Of a DNA stretch of 12,117 nucleotides, positions 1 through 6,841 are shown piece by piece (within the stretch, counting starts at the first letter, position 1; every line of letters starts with the position of its first letter). This DNA is from Pseudomonadota bacterium (GTDB lineage: Bacteria > Pseudomonadota > Gammaproteobacteria > Acidithiobacillales > Acidithiobacillaceae). The stretch spans positions 1 to 12,117 of the forward strand of contig JAKAVW010000058.1 of NCBI GenBank assembly GCA_021827445.1, in the 5' to 3' direction. Both the position numbers and the translations under genes were made by a program. The notes beneath the pieces are model-generated. The model did not search any database, was not told where the DNA came from, and saw only the letters and a list, made by a program, of their open reading frames with translations.

Positions 1-3000
1 GCTGCTGCAGACTGGCGTTGCGCTTGCCCGGCGGTTGCGCACGCAGGACCAGTCCCGCATCCAGCAGGTCTTCGCCCACCAGACTCAGTTGCGCCTGCCC
101 ACCGCCAAAAAGTATCGCGAAAAGTTCCTGCAAGGCCTGGTTGACTCTGTCGAGGGTGTCCCGAAAGCGCGCGGTCGTCTCCTGATCCATGGCCGCCATC
201 GCCTCTTCCAGACTGTGCAGGGCCGATTCCACGTCTTCGACCTGCGTAAGCAGGTTGCCGCGGCGCCCTTCCAACTCCTGCAACTCTTCTTCGGCGGCGA
301 GATTCACATTGCCGAGACGGATGATGGCCGCGCCGATCCGGGCAATGCTTTCTTCACAGAGGGTCGCATCCGGGCAGGGTCCGGGGTCTTCACCCAAATC
401 CTGCGCGAGTAGCGCGGCGCGCTGCTGCAATTCCTCCAGTCGCGCCTGCAGGCCCGCCAATTGCTGATCGGCGGCGGCCCCGGACTTTTGCAGGACGCGC
501 AACTGTTCCTCCAGACGGTGGCGCTGGCTTTCCTGTTGGCGAATCTGCTGCTCTGCGGTCTGTGCCGCCGTCTGCAGAGTCAACAGTTGGGCATTACGCT
601 CGGCCCGCAAACGCGCTATGGCCTCCCGTGCCGCCTCCATTTCCGGCAGCCCCGCTTGCAGGCGGGCAAGTTCCTCGTCTCCCTGAGCCGCCGTCATGGC
701 AAGCTGATCCCTTTGCTGTTGCAGGTCTACGGCACGGGCAACGGCGGCCTCTGACTCAGCCTGCAAACGCTGTTGCTGGACTTCCAGCGCCTGGCGTTCG
801 TCCCGCAAGCGACCATAAGCTGCGCGCAATTCTCCCACCCGACGCCGCAACTCATCGGCCATCCGCTGCGCGTTTTGTACCGCCTGTTCCAAATCCTGCC
901 AGCCGCTTTCATCGGTGGCCAAATCCTGGTGCAGTCCTTGCAGGCGTGTCTCCAACGCGGTTCGTTCGTCGCTGAGTCGCCGGGACTCAGCGACGCGTTC
1001 TGCCCGTTGTCGGTCTTCCGCCTCCACCCGGCTGCGCAAACGGGCGAGGGACTCCCGCTCCTGGGCGCTTTGCCGACTCAAGGTTTGCCAACGGCTATCT
1101 GACGTTCGGAGCTGCTCCTGTATGGCCCGCGCCTGTTGCTCCGCCTCCGTCAACGCCGCGTGTGCCGCGATCGACGCCGCCTGCGCCTGACGAAAACTCT
1201 CGCTATTTTCCGCCAGCTCACGGCGACATTGCAGCAGACTGGCGCCATCTTCATGTTCGGGATATTCCATCCCCGAGCGATGCACCAATATACCCTGTGG
1301 CGTAATCCAGGCCTCCCCCGCCTGCAATTGCTGACGCTGACTGAGGGCGAAGGCCAAATCCGGAGCCATGCGCAGTCCCCACAGCCAGTCACTCAGTCCC
1401 CGGCTCAGGGTCTCGGGCCTTTCCAACGCCTGCACCAGCGCATCCGGCGGCAGATCGGGTGGTAACGCCGCGCTCTTCCACAATATGCTGCCCTGAGTGA
1501 CCGTACTGTCGCCTTCCATCACCGAGGCGTGCAGGCGACCACGCAACGCCGCCTCCACCGCACGTTCCCAGCCGGGCAGCACCCGTATCTGGTCCACCAG
1601 TCGGGTGCTCGCCGTATCACTTTTCACAGCCGGTTTTTGCAGCCGTTGCAGCAGACTCTCCAGCGCCTTTTGCCGGGCCCCGTACTCCTGCACCCTGGCC
1701 TGCGCGCTGTCGCGGGGTTCGCGCAAAGCCGCGGCCTGGGCCTGAGCCGTTTCCAGTGCATCGCGTTGCCCCTGAAGCGCCGTTGCGGCCTCTTTTAACG
1801 ACACTTCCCCGGATTGGCAACGCGCTTCCAGCGCTTCCAAAGCGGGGCGTTCCGAAGGTATTTCCGCGGACTGCTGTTGCAAGCGTCGTTCAATATCCTT
1901 CAGGCGCGGTTCCAGCTCACGGATTTGCGCCGTCGTCACGTCCCTTTTGCGGCGCAGTTCCGCCAAAGCCTGCTGCTGATGCTGACGTTCCTGATCCTGT
2001 TTTTCGAGCTCGCGCTCCACTTCCTGCCGCCCGCGCCGGGCGCGCTCCTCCTCTCCAGTCAGTGCGTGCTGACCTGCGGTTAACGTTTGCAAACGCTGCC
2101 GCCGCTGACTTTCGCTCTCCGCCTGACGTGCTTGTTCAGACTGGATTTTTTGCTGCTGTGCCCGCTGCTGATCCACACCATTCTGGCAGCGTTGAATCGC
2201 CGCCTGCCGTTCCCGAAGCTGATGTTCCACATCGCTTTGCCGGGCCTGCACCGCATACAGTTCGCCTTGGGCGGCGGCGATGGCGTCCTGGCCACGGCGT
2301 TCATCCGCGCGCCGTTGATCCAGAGCCTGCGATGTGGCAACAAGATGCTGCTCTTCCTCCTGATAGGTTGCTTGCAGCGCTGTGCGCCGCGCCAAGGTCT
2401 GTTGGCGCTCCGTTTCGAGAACATCCACGCGAAGAGCCACACTCCACCACTGCCATTGACGCTCCTCCACCCGTAGGGTGCGCAACTTTTGCGCCGCCTG
2501 GGCCTGCCGCTGCAAGCGTTGCCACTGACCATCCATCTCGCCGTGAATGTCATGCAAACGCTGCAGATGTTCCCGCGTTTCGGCAATGCGTTGTGTGGTC
2601 TCCCGGCGGCGCTCCTTGTAACGGCTGATGCCGCCCGCCTCTTCGAGAATGGCGCGCAGATCGTCCGGGCGCGCTTCGATAACACGCCCGATGGTCCCCT
2701 GCTCAACGATGGCGTAGGCATTGCCGCCGAGCCCGGTGCCGAGAAACAGGTCCCCCACGTCGCGCCGCCGACAGCGGGCACCGTTAATCCGGTAATGGCC
2801 GTCACCCTTGCGGTCCAGACTGCGTTTGACGCTGATTTCAGCCACCTCAGCGAAAGCGCCGGGAGCCGCCCTATCGCTGTTATCAAAGCGCAACTCGACC
2901 GTCGCCACCGACGCGGCCGGTCGACTGCCACCGCCATTGGAAATCACATCGCTCAGGGTGCCGCCGCGCAGTTGGCGCGCTGAGGATTCACCGAGCACCC

Positions 3001-3136
3001 AGCGCAGGGCGTCAACCGTATTGGATTTGCCGCAACCATTGGGTCCGACGATCACCACCGGATTGGCGTCGAACTGGATGCGTGTGCTTTCGCGGAAGGA
3101 TTTAAAGCCCTGGAGGATGATGGCCGAGAGGCGCAT
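1..3136 (-). CDS. smc: Chromosome partition protein SMC (partial, C-terminus outside window)
   Basis: SMC is the ATPase of the bacterial condensin that compacts and segregates the chromosome with ScpA and ScpB. About 1045 codons are visible without a stop. The N-terminus MRLSAIILQGFKSF is the typical SMC start, and Walker A GPNGCGKSN lies at residues 31-39. A long Gln/Arg/Ala-rich coiled-coil arm follows from about residue 165. A hinge-like segment, including LPGWERAVEAALRGR, lies at about 510-635, and a second coiled-coil arm comes after it. The last visible residues, around QPPGKRNASLQQ, normally directly precede the LSGGE signature, so roughly 120 residues (signature and Walker B) lie beyond the left edge. 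The ATG is preceded in frame by a TAG five codons upstream, which fixes the start, although there is no good Shine-Dalgarno. The gene is divergent from queF, with 61 bp between the starts. Identification is firm. Confidence 0.96.
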   Translation of the reverse strand, partial: MRLSAIILQGFKSFRESTRIQFDANPVVIVGPNGCGKSNTVDALRWVLGESSARQLRGGTLSDVISNGGGSRPAASVATVELRFDNSDRAAPGAFAEVAEISVKRSLDRKGDGHYRINGARCRRRDVGDLFLGTGLGGNAYAIVEQGTIGRVIEARPDDLRAILEEAGGISRYKERRRETTQRIAETREHLQRLHDIHGEMDGQWQRLQRQAQAAQKLRTLRVEERQWQWWSVALRVDVLETERQQTLARRTALQATYQEEEQHLVATSQALDQRRADERRGQDAIAAAQGELYAVQARQSDVEHQLRERQAAIQRCQNGVDQQRAQQQKIQSEQARQAESESQRRQRLQTLTAGQHALTGEEERARRGRQEVERELEKQDQERQHQQQALAELRRKRDVTTAQIRELEPRLKDIERRLQQQSAEIPSERPALEALEARCQSGEVSLKEAATALQGQRDALETAQAQAAALREPRDSAQARVQEYGARQKALESLLQRLQKPAVKSDTASTRLVDQIRVLPGWERAVEAALRGRLHASVMEGDSTVTQGSILWKSAALPPDLPPDALVQALERPETLSRGLSDWLWGLRMAPDLAFALSQRQQLQAGEAWITPQGILVHRSGMEYPEHEDGASLLQCRRELAENSESFRQAQAASIAAHAALTEAEQQARAIQEQLRTSDSRWQTLSRQSAQERESLARLRSRVEAEDRQRAERVAESRRLSDERTALETRLQGLHQDLATDESGWQDLEQAVQNAQRMADELRRRVGELRAAYGRLRDERQALEVQQQRLQAESEAAVARAVDLQQQRDQLAMTAAQGDEELARLQAGLPEMEAAREAIARLRAERNAQLLTLQTAAQTAEQQIRQQESQRHRLEEQLRVLQKSGAAADQQLAGLQARLEELQQRAALLAQDLGEDPGPCPDATLCEESIARIGAAIIRLGNVNLAAEEELQELEGRRGNLLTQVEDVESALHSLEEAMAAMDQETTARFRDTLDRVNQALQELFAILFGGGQAQLSLVGEDLLDAGLVLRAQPPGKRNASLQQ

Positions 3137-3197
3137 GAGGGGAGGTTTTTGCTATAGTGTGCCGAATTGGTGAAGCACAGATGATGAGGAGTTCCAG

Positions 3198-3623
3198 ATG
3201 CCCAGTCAACCCAGCAAAGCGTTAGAGCGTTTTCCTAATCCCCACCCCGAGCGCGACTATGTGGTGCACATGGACCTGCCCGAATTCACCTGCCTCTGCC
3301 CCCTGACCGGGCAACCCGACTTTGCGCGCTTTATGCTGGATTTCATTCCGGATCAGCACAATGTCGAGCTGAAATCCCTCAAGCTTTACCTCTGGAGTTT
3401 TCGCGACGCGGGCGCCTTTCACGAGGCAATGACCAACCGCATCGCCGACGATCTGATCGGTCTGATCAACCCACGCTATCTGCGCCTGCTGGGTCGCTGG
3501 TATGTGCGCGGCGGCATCACCACCGACGTGCTCATCGAACATCGCCAGCCGGACTGGCAAAATCCGGACCTTGTCAGCCAATTGCCGCCCGTGCGTTGGG
3601 CGCAACACCAGCCAGGCTGTTAA
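3198..3623 (+). CDS. queF: NADPH-dependent 7-cyano-7-deazaguanine reductase QueF (short, unimodular type)
   Basis: QueF reduces the nitrile of preQ0 to the aminomethyl group of preQ1 with NADPH, the last free-base step before insertion into tRNA for queuosine. The 141-aa protein is the short YkvM type, not the long two-domain E. coli type. FTCLCPLTGQPDF holds the nucleophilic Cys (C34, in the family's CP motif) and the catalytic Asp (D41). The family signature appears as VELKSLKLYLWSFRD (residues 56-70), and the substrate-binding His-Glu pair is H75-E76 in AFHEAM. An AGGAG Shine-Dalgarno at 3187-3191 sits six bases before the ATG. No preQ1 riboswitch fits in the short leader. The gene converges on the DUF481-like gene with 49 bp between them and no obvious terminator. 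Confidence 0.96.
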   Translation: MPSQPSKALERFPNPHPERDYVVHMDLPEFTCLCPLTGQPDFARFMLDFIPDQHNVELKSLKLYLWSFRDAGAFHEAMTNRIADDLIGLINPRYLRLLGRWYVRGGITTDVLIEHRQPDWQNPDLVSQLPPVRWAQHQPGC

Positions 3624-3672
3624 CGGGCACATCTGCGAAGCAGCTTAACCACCCCCGAGGCGCCCTGAGCTA

Positions 3673-4446
3673 CTAAAAGTGGTACATCAAATCCGCCGTA
3701 GTAATGGTATTAAATTTTTTATAATAACTAATCACGGGAAACTCATTATATGTGGCGGTATAAGATAATTGCAAATTAAAATTCCCATACAGTCGGGATT
3801 CAAGGCTGGTAATCGATTCATAAGTATTATTGTTGGCCGTTGATAGTAGCGTAGTTATAGCTTCCTTGAAAGTTGCGTGATGGGTCAAGTGCCATCGATA
3901 ACTAACCGCCAGCCGGGCGGCTGGACTGGTTTGATGTTTCTGACCTATAGGTTGATCTTCCTGAGCGCCGATGCCTCCTTGGTAATCTAAGGACATAGTC
4001 CTATTTAGATGTATGACATTACCTTCACCTATAATTTCTGTCAGATGGTAAAAATATCCATTAAATTGATTGCGATCATAACGAATATTGGCGAAAACAT
4101 AGCGAATCTTTGGTTTAAAGTAATATCGAGTTTGGTTTCCCAACACGAGGCGGTTGGCATAAATAGCCGACGATGCGGCAGTGTAATTGTAACTCACGTG
4201 CGCTCGATTTTGCCAATGATGCTTTTGCCAACGCACCCAATCATGACTATTGAGATTTAAAGAGGGAAATGTTCCGGTGGCACTGGAAAGCCCAAATGCG
4301 GCACTACCCGACCAGGGCTTCGAAGTTTTGGCCACAGCACATGTGATTGATGCTATCCATGCGGGAAATATGAAAATTAAAACAAATATTATGCGTTTTC
4401 CATATTTATTATGGAATGGAATTTGGGAAGTTTTCGGCAATCTCAT
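3673..4446 (-). CDS. DUF481-like outer-membrane beta-barrel protein
   Basis: This 257-aa protein has an N-terminal signal: a basic stretch (KYGKR), a hydrophobic core at about residues 19-33, and a likely signal peptidase I site after AVA at residue 39. The mature part shows alternating aromatic and polar beta-strand patterns and ends in Phe (LMYHF), the usual C-terminal signal for BAM-dependent barrel insertion. WSGSAAFGLSSATG at the mature start and IRYDRNQFNGYFYHLTE at about 121-137 resemble conserved DUF481 (YdiY-like, 'salt-induced outer membrane protein') motifs. Function is unknown. The start is supported by AGGAG about six bases upstream. The gene is visibly AT-rich, with many TTA, ATA and AAT codons, unlike smc and queF, which suggests transfer. 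DUF481 membership comes from remembered motifs; a different small barrel family is possible. Confidence 0.75.
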   Translation of the reverse strand: MRLPKTSQIPFHNKYGKRIIFVLIFIFPAWIASITCAVAKTSKPWSGSAAFGLSSATGTFPSLNLNSHDWVRWQKHHWQNRAHVSYNYTAASSAIYANRLVLGNQTRYYFKPKIRYVFANIRYDRNQFNGYFYHLTEIIGEGNVIHLNRTMSLDYQGGIGAQEDQPIGQKHQTSPAARLAVSYRWHLTHHATFKEAITTLLSTANNNTYESITSLESRLYGNFNLQLSYTATYNEFPVISYYKKFNTITTADLMYHF

Positions 4447-4519
4447 ATGCTCTCCTATTCATTATGGTTGGGGTATTTTAACTCACAAAGATCGTCGTGA
4501 TATGGACTATGCTTATCCG

Positions 4520-4547
4520 ATTATCTCAAAAAATATTTTACACACAA
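4520..4547 (-). promoter_or_regulatory. Candidate sigma-70 promoter for the DUF481-like gene
   Basis: On the minus strand, TTGTGT (4542-4547) and GATAAT (4520-4525) are separated by 16 bp, about 75 bp upstream of the gene's ATG. The -10 matches the consensus at five of six positions and the -35 only at three. The surrounding sequence is AT-rich, so chance matches are likely. Confidence 0.3.
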
Positions 4548-4605
4548 GCCACTGAATTAATTAACACTACCACACCAGAGTACCGATAATTATTCATTTT
4601 ATCAA

Positions 4606-4621
4606 GTCGACAGTTGTCGAC
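4606..4621. repeat. Perfect inverted repeat (possible operator)
   Basis: GTCGACA-GT-TGTCGAC is a perfect 16-bp dyad about 160 bp upstream of the DUF481-like start and about 190 bp upstream of tRNA-Leu. The symmetry and short centre suit a dimeric regulator, but no such regulator lies next to it. No function is assigned. Confidence 0.45.
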
Positions 4622-4811
4622 CACTGCAAACAACGCCCTAACAATATGAGCAAAATACGTAAACCATTCCGATCGCCGACCAAAAGTTCCATGAACTTAG
4701 GTGGCAGCTCTCCAGCCTCCAAAATGCAATGACCCCCTCCCAAAGCCCCTCAGCCTATGATACGCTGCAAGCCGTCTGGGTAGGTACAGTAAATAGACCC
4801 CAGATTTTTCT

Positions 4812-4898
4812 GCCCAGGTGGCGAAATCGGTAGACGCAAGGGACTTAAAATCCCTCAACCGAAAGGTTATGCGGGTTCGACTCCCGCTCTGGGCACCA
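4812..4898 (+). tRNA. tRNA-Leu (anticodon TAA)
   Basis: This is an 87-nt class II tRNA with an encoded CCA. Acceptor arms GCCCAGG and TCTGGGC pair with one G-U. The anticodon stem AGGGA/TCCCT encloses the loop CTTAAAA, giving anticodon TAA, which reads UUA and UUG. A long variable arm follows, then the T-arm GCGGG-TTCGACT-CCCGC. Class II form plus TAA anticodon identifies leucine. A good terminator starts ten bases after the CCA, so it is a single-gene unit. Confidence 0.97.
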
Positions 4899-4908
4899 AG
4901 TAAAACAA

Positions 4909-4943
4909 GGGCTTGGGCAGACTGCCTGAACCCTTTATTATTT
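4909..4943 (+). terminator. Rho-independent terminator of tRNA-Leu
   Basis: GGGCTTGGGC and GCCTGAACCC form a ten-base stem with one mismatch and two G-T pairs around the loop AGACT, directly followed by TTTATTATTT. It begins ten bases after the tRNA CCA. Confidence 0.8.
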
Positions 4944-4957
4944 CTATTTGAATAAAC

Positions 4958-5008
4958 GCTGCATTTATGCAGCACCAAGCTTGAACTCAAGTGCAGCGGG
5001 AGTGCAGC
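4958..5008. repeat. TGCAGC repeat cluster downstream of tRNA-Leu
   Basis: A perfect dyad GCTGCAT-TT-ATGCAGC (4958-4973) is followed by two direct copies of AGTGCAGC ending at 4997 and 5008, so the hexamer TGCAGC or its complement occurs four times in 51 bp. The last base pairs of the tRNA and its flank, GCACCAAG (4893-4900), recur at 4972-4979 directly after the dyad's centre. This resembles a decayed attachment or recombinase-binding region, but no recombinase gene is present. The rest of the gap up to 5119 shows nothing further. Confidence 0.45.
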
Positions 5009-5119
5009 ATGGCGATCATAAATTCACGGGAAGACCACAGACGGCATCCCGGGCAAAGCGCGATGAGGTGGCTTGATAATAGTGGGTACCGGTGCTGTAT
5101 GGCCATGTTCAGGACACCA

Positions 5120-5731
5120 TCATAGGTTGCCTCCAATGCGCAAGAGTCCGACCACAATACCCTCAATCACCAGACTGTCGCACCGCAAATCTACCGGGAT
5201 GGGCAAAAAATCGGAGTTTTCCGGCAGGAGCCAGACCTGATCACCGTCCCGCTTCCAGCGCTTGACCGTCACTTCGCCGTTGACACGAGCAACTACCATC
5301 TGCCCGGCCTGGGGAGTAAGCGAGGTTTCGCGACGGACTGCGAGGATAAATGCCAGCATCACGCATGCTCATACCCTGCACCCGCAACAAATAATCAGCC
5401 TTCGGTGAAAAGAGCCGGGAATCGACGGGCAATTGCCCCTCCCGAAACTCTTCAGCCAGCATGAGTTGCCCGGCGGCCACCCGCCCGATCAGTGGCAGAC
5501 CACTTTCCTCTTTTCCAGTCTCACATAGACGAATGCCTCTGGCGGTACCACTTTGCAACAAGATATAGCCCTTGCGTGCCAGTACCCGCAAATGACTCTC
5601 GGCAGCATTGGGTGAACGGAAAGCAAAAGAGGCACGCATCAGTTCAGCACGGGTCGGTGGCAGCCGGTCTTCCGCCATGCGGGCACAAATCCAGGCGAGA
5701 ATCTCGGTCTGCCTGGGGTAATTTCGTCCAT
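5120..5731 (-). pseudogene. lexA: LexA-type SOS repressor, inactivated by two frame lesions
   Basis: LexA represses SOS genes and cleaves itself when RecA is activated by DNA damage. All its parts can be read in pieces. From the ATG at 5731, well spaced from AGGAG (7 nt), the sequence gives MDEITP. The frame then slips by one base in a run of four G (plus strand, 5715-5718) and continues as RQTEILAWICARM, the winged-helix part PPTRAELMRASFAFRSPNAA, the Ala-Gly cleavage site (RVAAGQ) and the Ser nucleophile in QGMSMRDAGI. At about 5345-5351 the expected xDGD residues are missing; one base stands where twelve are expected, a net loss of 11 nt. The rest, with AVRRETS, GQMVVARV and the catalytic-Lys region VTVKRWKRDGD, lies in another frame to the stop. 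Restoring 1 + 11 nt gives exactly 208 codons, the normal LexA length. Two independent lesions argue against a single sequencing error. It may be a spare copy. Confidence 0.85.
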
Positions 5732-5772
5732 ACGACATCTCCTGAGGGTTGCGGGTTACCGTTGCCGATAAT

Positions 5773-5792
5773 GACTATGTTTTTATACAGTC
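5773..5792 (-). promoter_or_regulatory. LexA box (SOS operator) of the broken lexA gene
   Basis: Read on the minus strand, GACTGTATAAAAACATAGTC matches the gammaproteobacterial LexA box (CTGT-N8-ACAG core) with a perfect left half CTGT and one mismatch in the right half (ATAG). It lies about 40 bp upstream of the original lexA start, as expected for autoregulation, and contains a -10-like TATAAA. A TTGCGT at 5803-5808 could be a -35, though the spacer is only 15 bp. Confidence 0.65.
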
Positions 5793-5795
5793 TCC

Positions 5796-6236
5796 CTACG
5801 GAACGCAAGAGAGTGATTCAGAGCAGCACCTTATGTTCAGTCCCGGCGCAGCACTTAGACTGGCTTGGTAGCCATCAGTTTTCGGTTTCGGTAGCAAATT
5901 AAACAAGGCTTCGATCACCAGATCCATGCGATCATCTTGAAAAACCCGGACTACGCCTTTAAGCAGCAGGCTTACTGGGGATACAGCGGCGGTTTCGCGG
6001 GCCGCTGTGGCGAACTCCGATTGTGCAGCGCCCCGGCGTTGCGCATTGGTTCCGTCGGTGCTCGCCTGCAGGGCGGCAGTCATAACCGTGTTGGTAACGC
6101 GATGCGCCCGATTCACATTGATCTGAATCCGCTGCCCTGGCTCCCCTGCTAGCGCCGATGCCAGCAACACGATCTATGTGAAAACCACGACTTTTTTGGA
6201 GTTCTGATTCCAGATGTTTCGATGTACAGACATCAT
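5796..6236 (-). pseudogene. Small secreted protein of unknown function, split by an in-frame amber codon
   Basis: Reading from the paired ATGs at 6231-6236 gives MMSVHRNIWNQNSKKVVVFT, then TAG, then IVLLASALAG, GEPGQRIQINVN and about 110 further residues in the same frame. The two sides of the stop together form a good signal peptide: basic KK, then a hydrophobic core, then a small-residue ending at ALAG. This suggests one original gene of about 145 codons. The downstream part has ordinary GC-rich codon use until near its end. Translation could restart at the GTG just after the TAG, but there is no Shine-Dalgarno there and half the signal would be lost. I recognise no domain. The stop lies three bases upstream of the LexA box, so the 3' end overlaps the lexA promoter. 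It could also be a chance open frame. Confidence 0.45.
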
Positions 6237-6427
6237 AGGGCGCCCATAGCCATCACTAAAGAAATCAACTACCCATATTCCACAAACCTAGCCGAAGGAA
6301 CGAATACTAACAATAAAATAAAATGATAGCCGCCTACAATCCGCCTATATTGATTAATAATTCTTACTTTGTTAAAGTTTTAGAATAATCATGTGTAACA
6401 GGAATACAAGGCTGAAAAGGTCAAAAA
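6237..6427. other. AT-rich non-coding gap upstream of the DUF2147 gene
   Basis: No gene is seen. CCGCCTA occurs twice, at 6330-6336 and 6341-6347, 11 bp apart or about one helical turn, in otherwise very AT-rich sequence. The promoter of the DUF2147 gene must lie here. TTGTTA and AATAAT elements exist around 6370-6390, but none has convincing spacing. Confidence 0.5.
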
Positions 6428-6841
6428 ATGAAGCATCTTTTAATTCGTTGTTTGATTCTCGTCGGATTGCTTCTTGGAAGCACCAGTATCACTTCTGCAA
6501 GTACGAGCAGTGGGGGCATCACTGGCCTGTGGCAAACTGCAGGTGGCAACGGTTATATTCGTATTTATGAGAAAAATGGCGCACTATTCGGGCAAAGCGT
6601 GGGGCACTTGCAAGACACTGTACAGCAGGCTCGCGCCAAGGGCCGACCACAAATTCTGGCCAACTTCGTACCCAAGCGTCCGGGAGAATGGGCACAGGGC
6701 CGCATTTACGATCCGAACAACAAAATTTATTTTCATGGCACGCTGACAGCCTTAGACCCACATGAACTTAAAGTATATGGCTATATCGGTTTTCCCTGGC
6801 TCGGTGGACACACTATCTGGACTCGGGTTTCGACCAATTAA
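6428..6841 (+). CDS. Secreted DUF2147 family protein
   Basis: This 137-aa protein has a clear signal peptide: MKHLLIR, a hydrophobic core at residues 8-18, and probable cleavage near ITSA at residues 21-24. The mature part fits DUF2147: ITGLWQT at the start, IRIYEKNGALFGQSV in the middle (residues 44-58), GRIYDPNNKIYFHGTL (91-106), and the terminal LKVYGYIGFPWLGGHTIWTRV (114-134), corresponding to the family's conserved end with its W-x-R. The usual short region between the two halves is present, so the protein seems complete. The family is periplasmic and its biochemical role is not established. AAAAGG at 6415-6420 is a weak Shine-Dalgarno seven bases before the ATG. The gene stands alone between a pseudogene and a non-coding gap. 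Confidence 0.85.
   Translation: MKHLLIRCLILVGLLLGSTSITSASTSSGGITGLWQTAGGNGYIRIYEKNGALFGQSVGHLQDTVQQARAKGRPQILANFVPKRPGEWAQGRIYDPNNKIYFHGTLTALDPHELKVYGYIGFPWLGGHTIWTRVSTN

Larger units (their letters stand above)
4447..4811. other. Non-coding gap between the DUF481-like gene and tRNA-Leu, with two perfect dyads
   Basis: No convincing gene is seen here. The left part is AT-rich and probably holds the promoter of the DUF481-like gene. Two perfect inverted repeats stand out: GTCGACAGTTGTCGAC at 4606-4621 (7-bp arms, 2-bp centre) and AAGTTCCATGAACTT at 4684-4698 (6-bp arms, 3-bp centre). Neither is followed by a T-run, so they are better read as protein-binding sites or remnants than as terminators. 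The tRNA-Leu promoter must lie in the right part. TACAGT shortly before the tRNA and TATGAT further upstream are possible -10 boxes, but neither has a good -35. A 32-codon minus-strand frame at 4594-4692 has no well-placed Shine-Dalgarno and is not called. Confidence 0.6.

Noticed and set aside
1756..2937. Long open frames on both strands inside the smc region (for example a 290-aa plus-strand frame and a 285-aa minus-strand frame)
   Set aside because: They overlap the continuous SMC reading frame, which has the correct motifs from Walker A to the end of the second arm. The others are shadows of GC-rich repetitive coiled-coil coding.
3222..3632. Open frame of 136 aa on the minus strand opposite queF
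   Set aside because: It lies fully antisense to queF, whose catalytic motifs are intact; there is no family signature.
4594..4740. Possible IS5-like transposase remnant on the minus strand (GELPPKF and the following hydrophobic residues)
   Set aside because: The resemblance is only a few residues, no terminal repeats or target duplication are seen, and the 32-codon frame has no well-placed Shine-Dalgarno.
4697..4990. Open frame of 97 aa on the minus strand
   Set aside because: It runs antisense through the tRNA-Leu gene and its terminator, a common spurious frame.
5009..5125. Plus-strand frame of 38 codons (MAIINSREDHRRHPG...) after the TGCAGC repeats, considered as an integrase N-terminus remnant
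   Set aside because: It shows no recombinase motif and overlaps the lexA 3' end.
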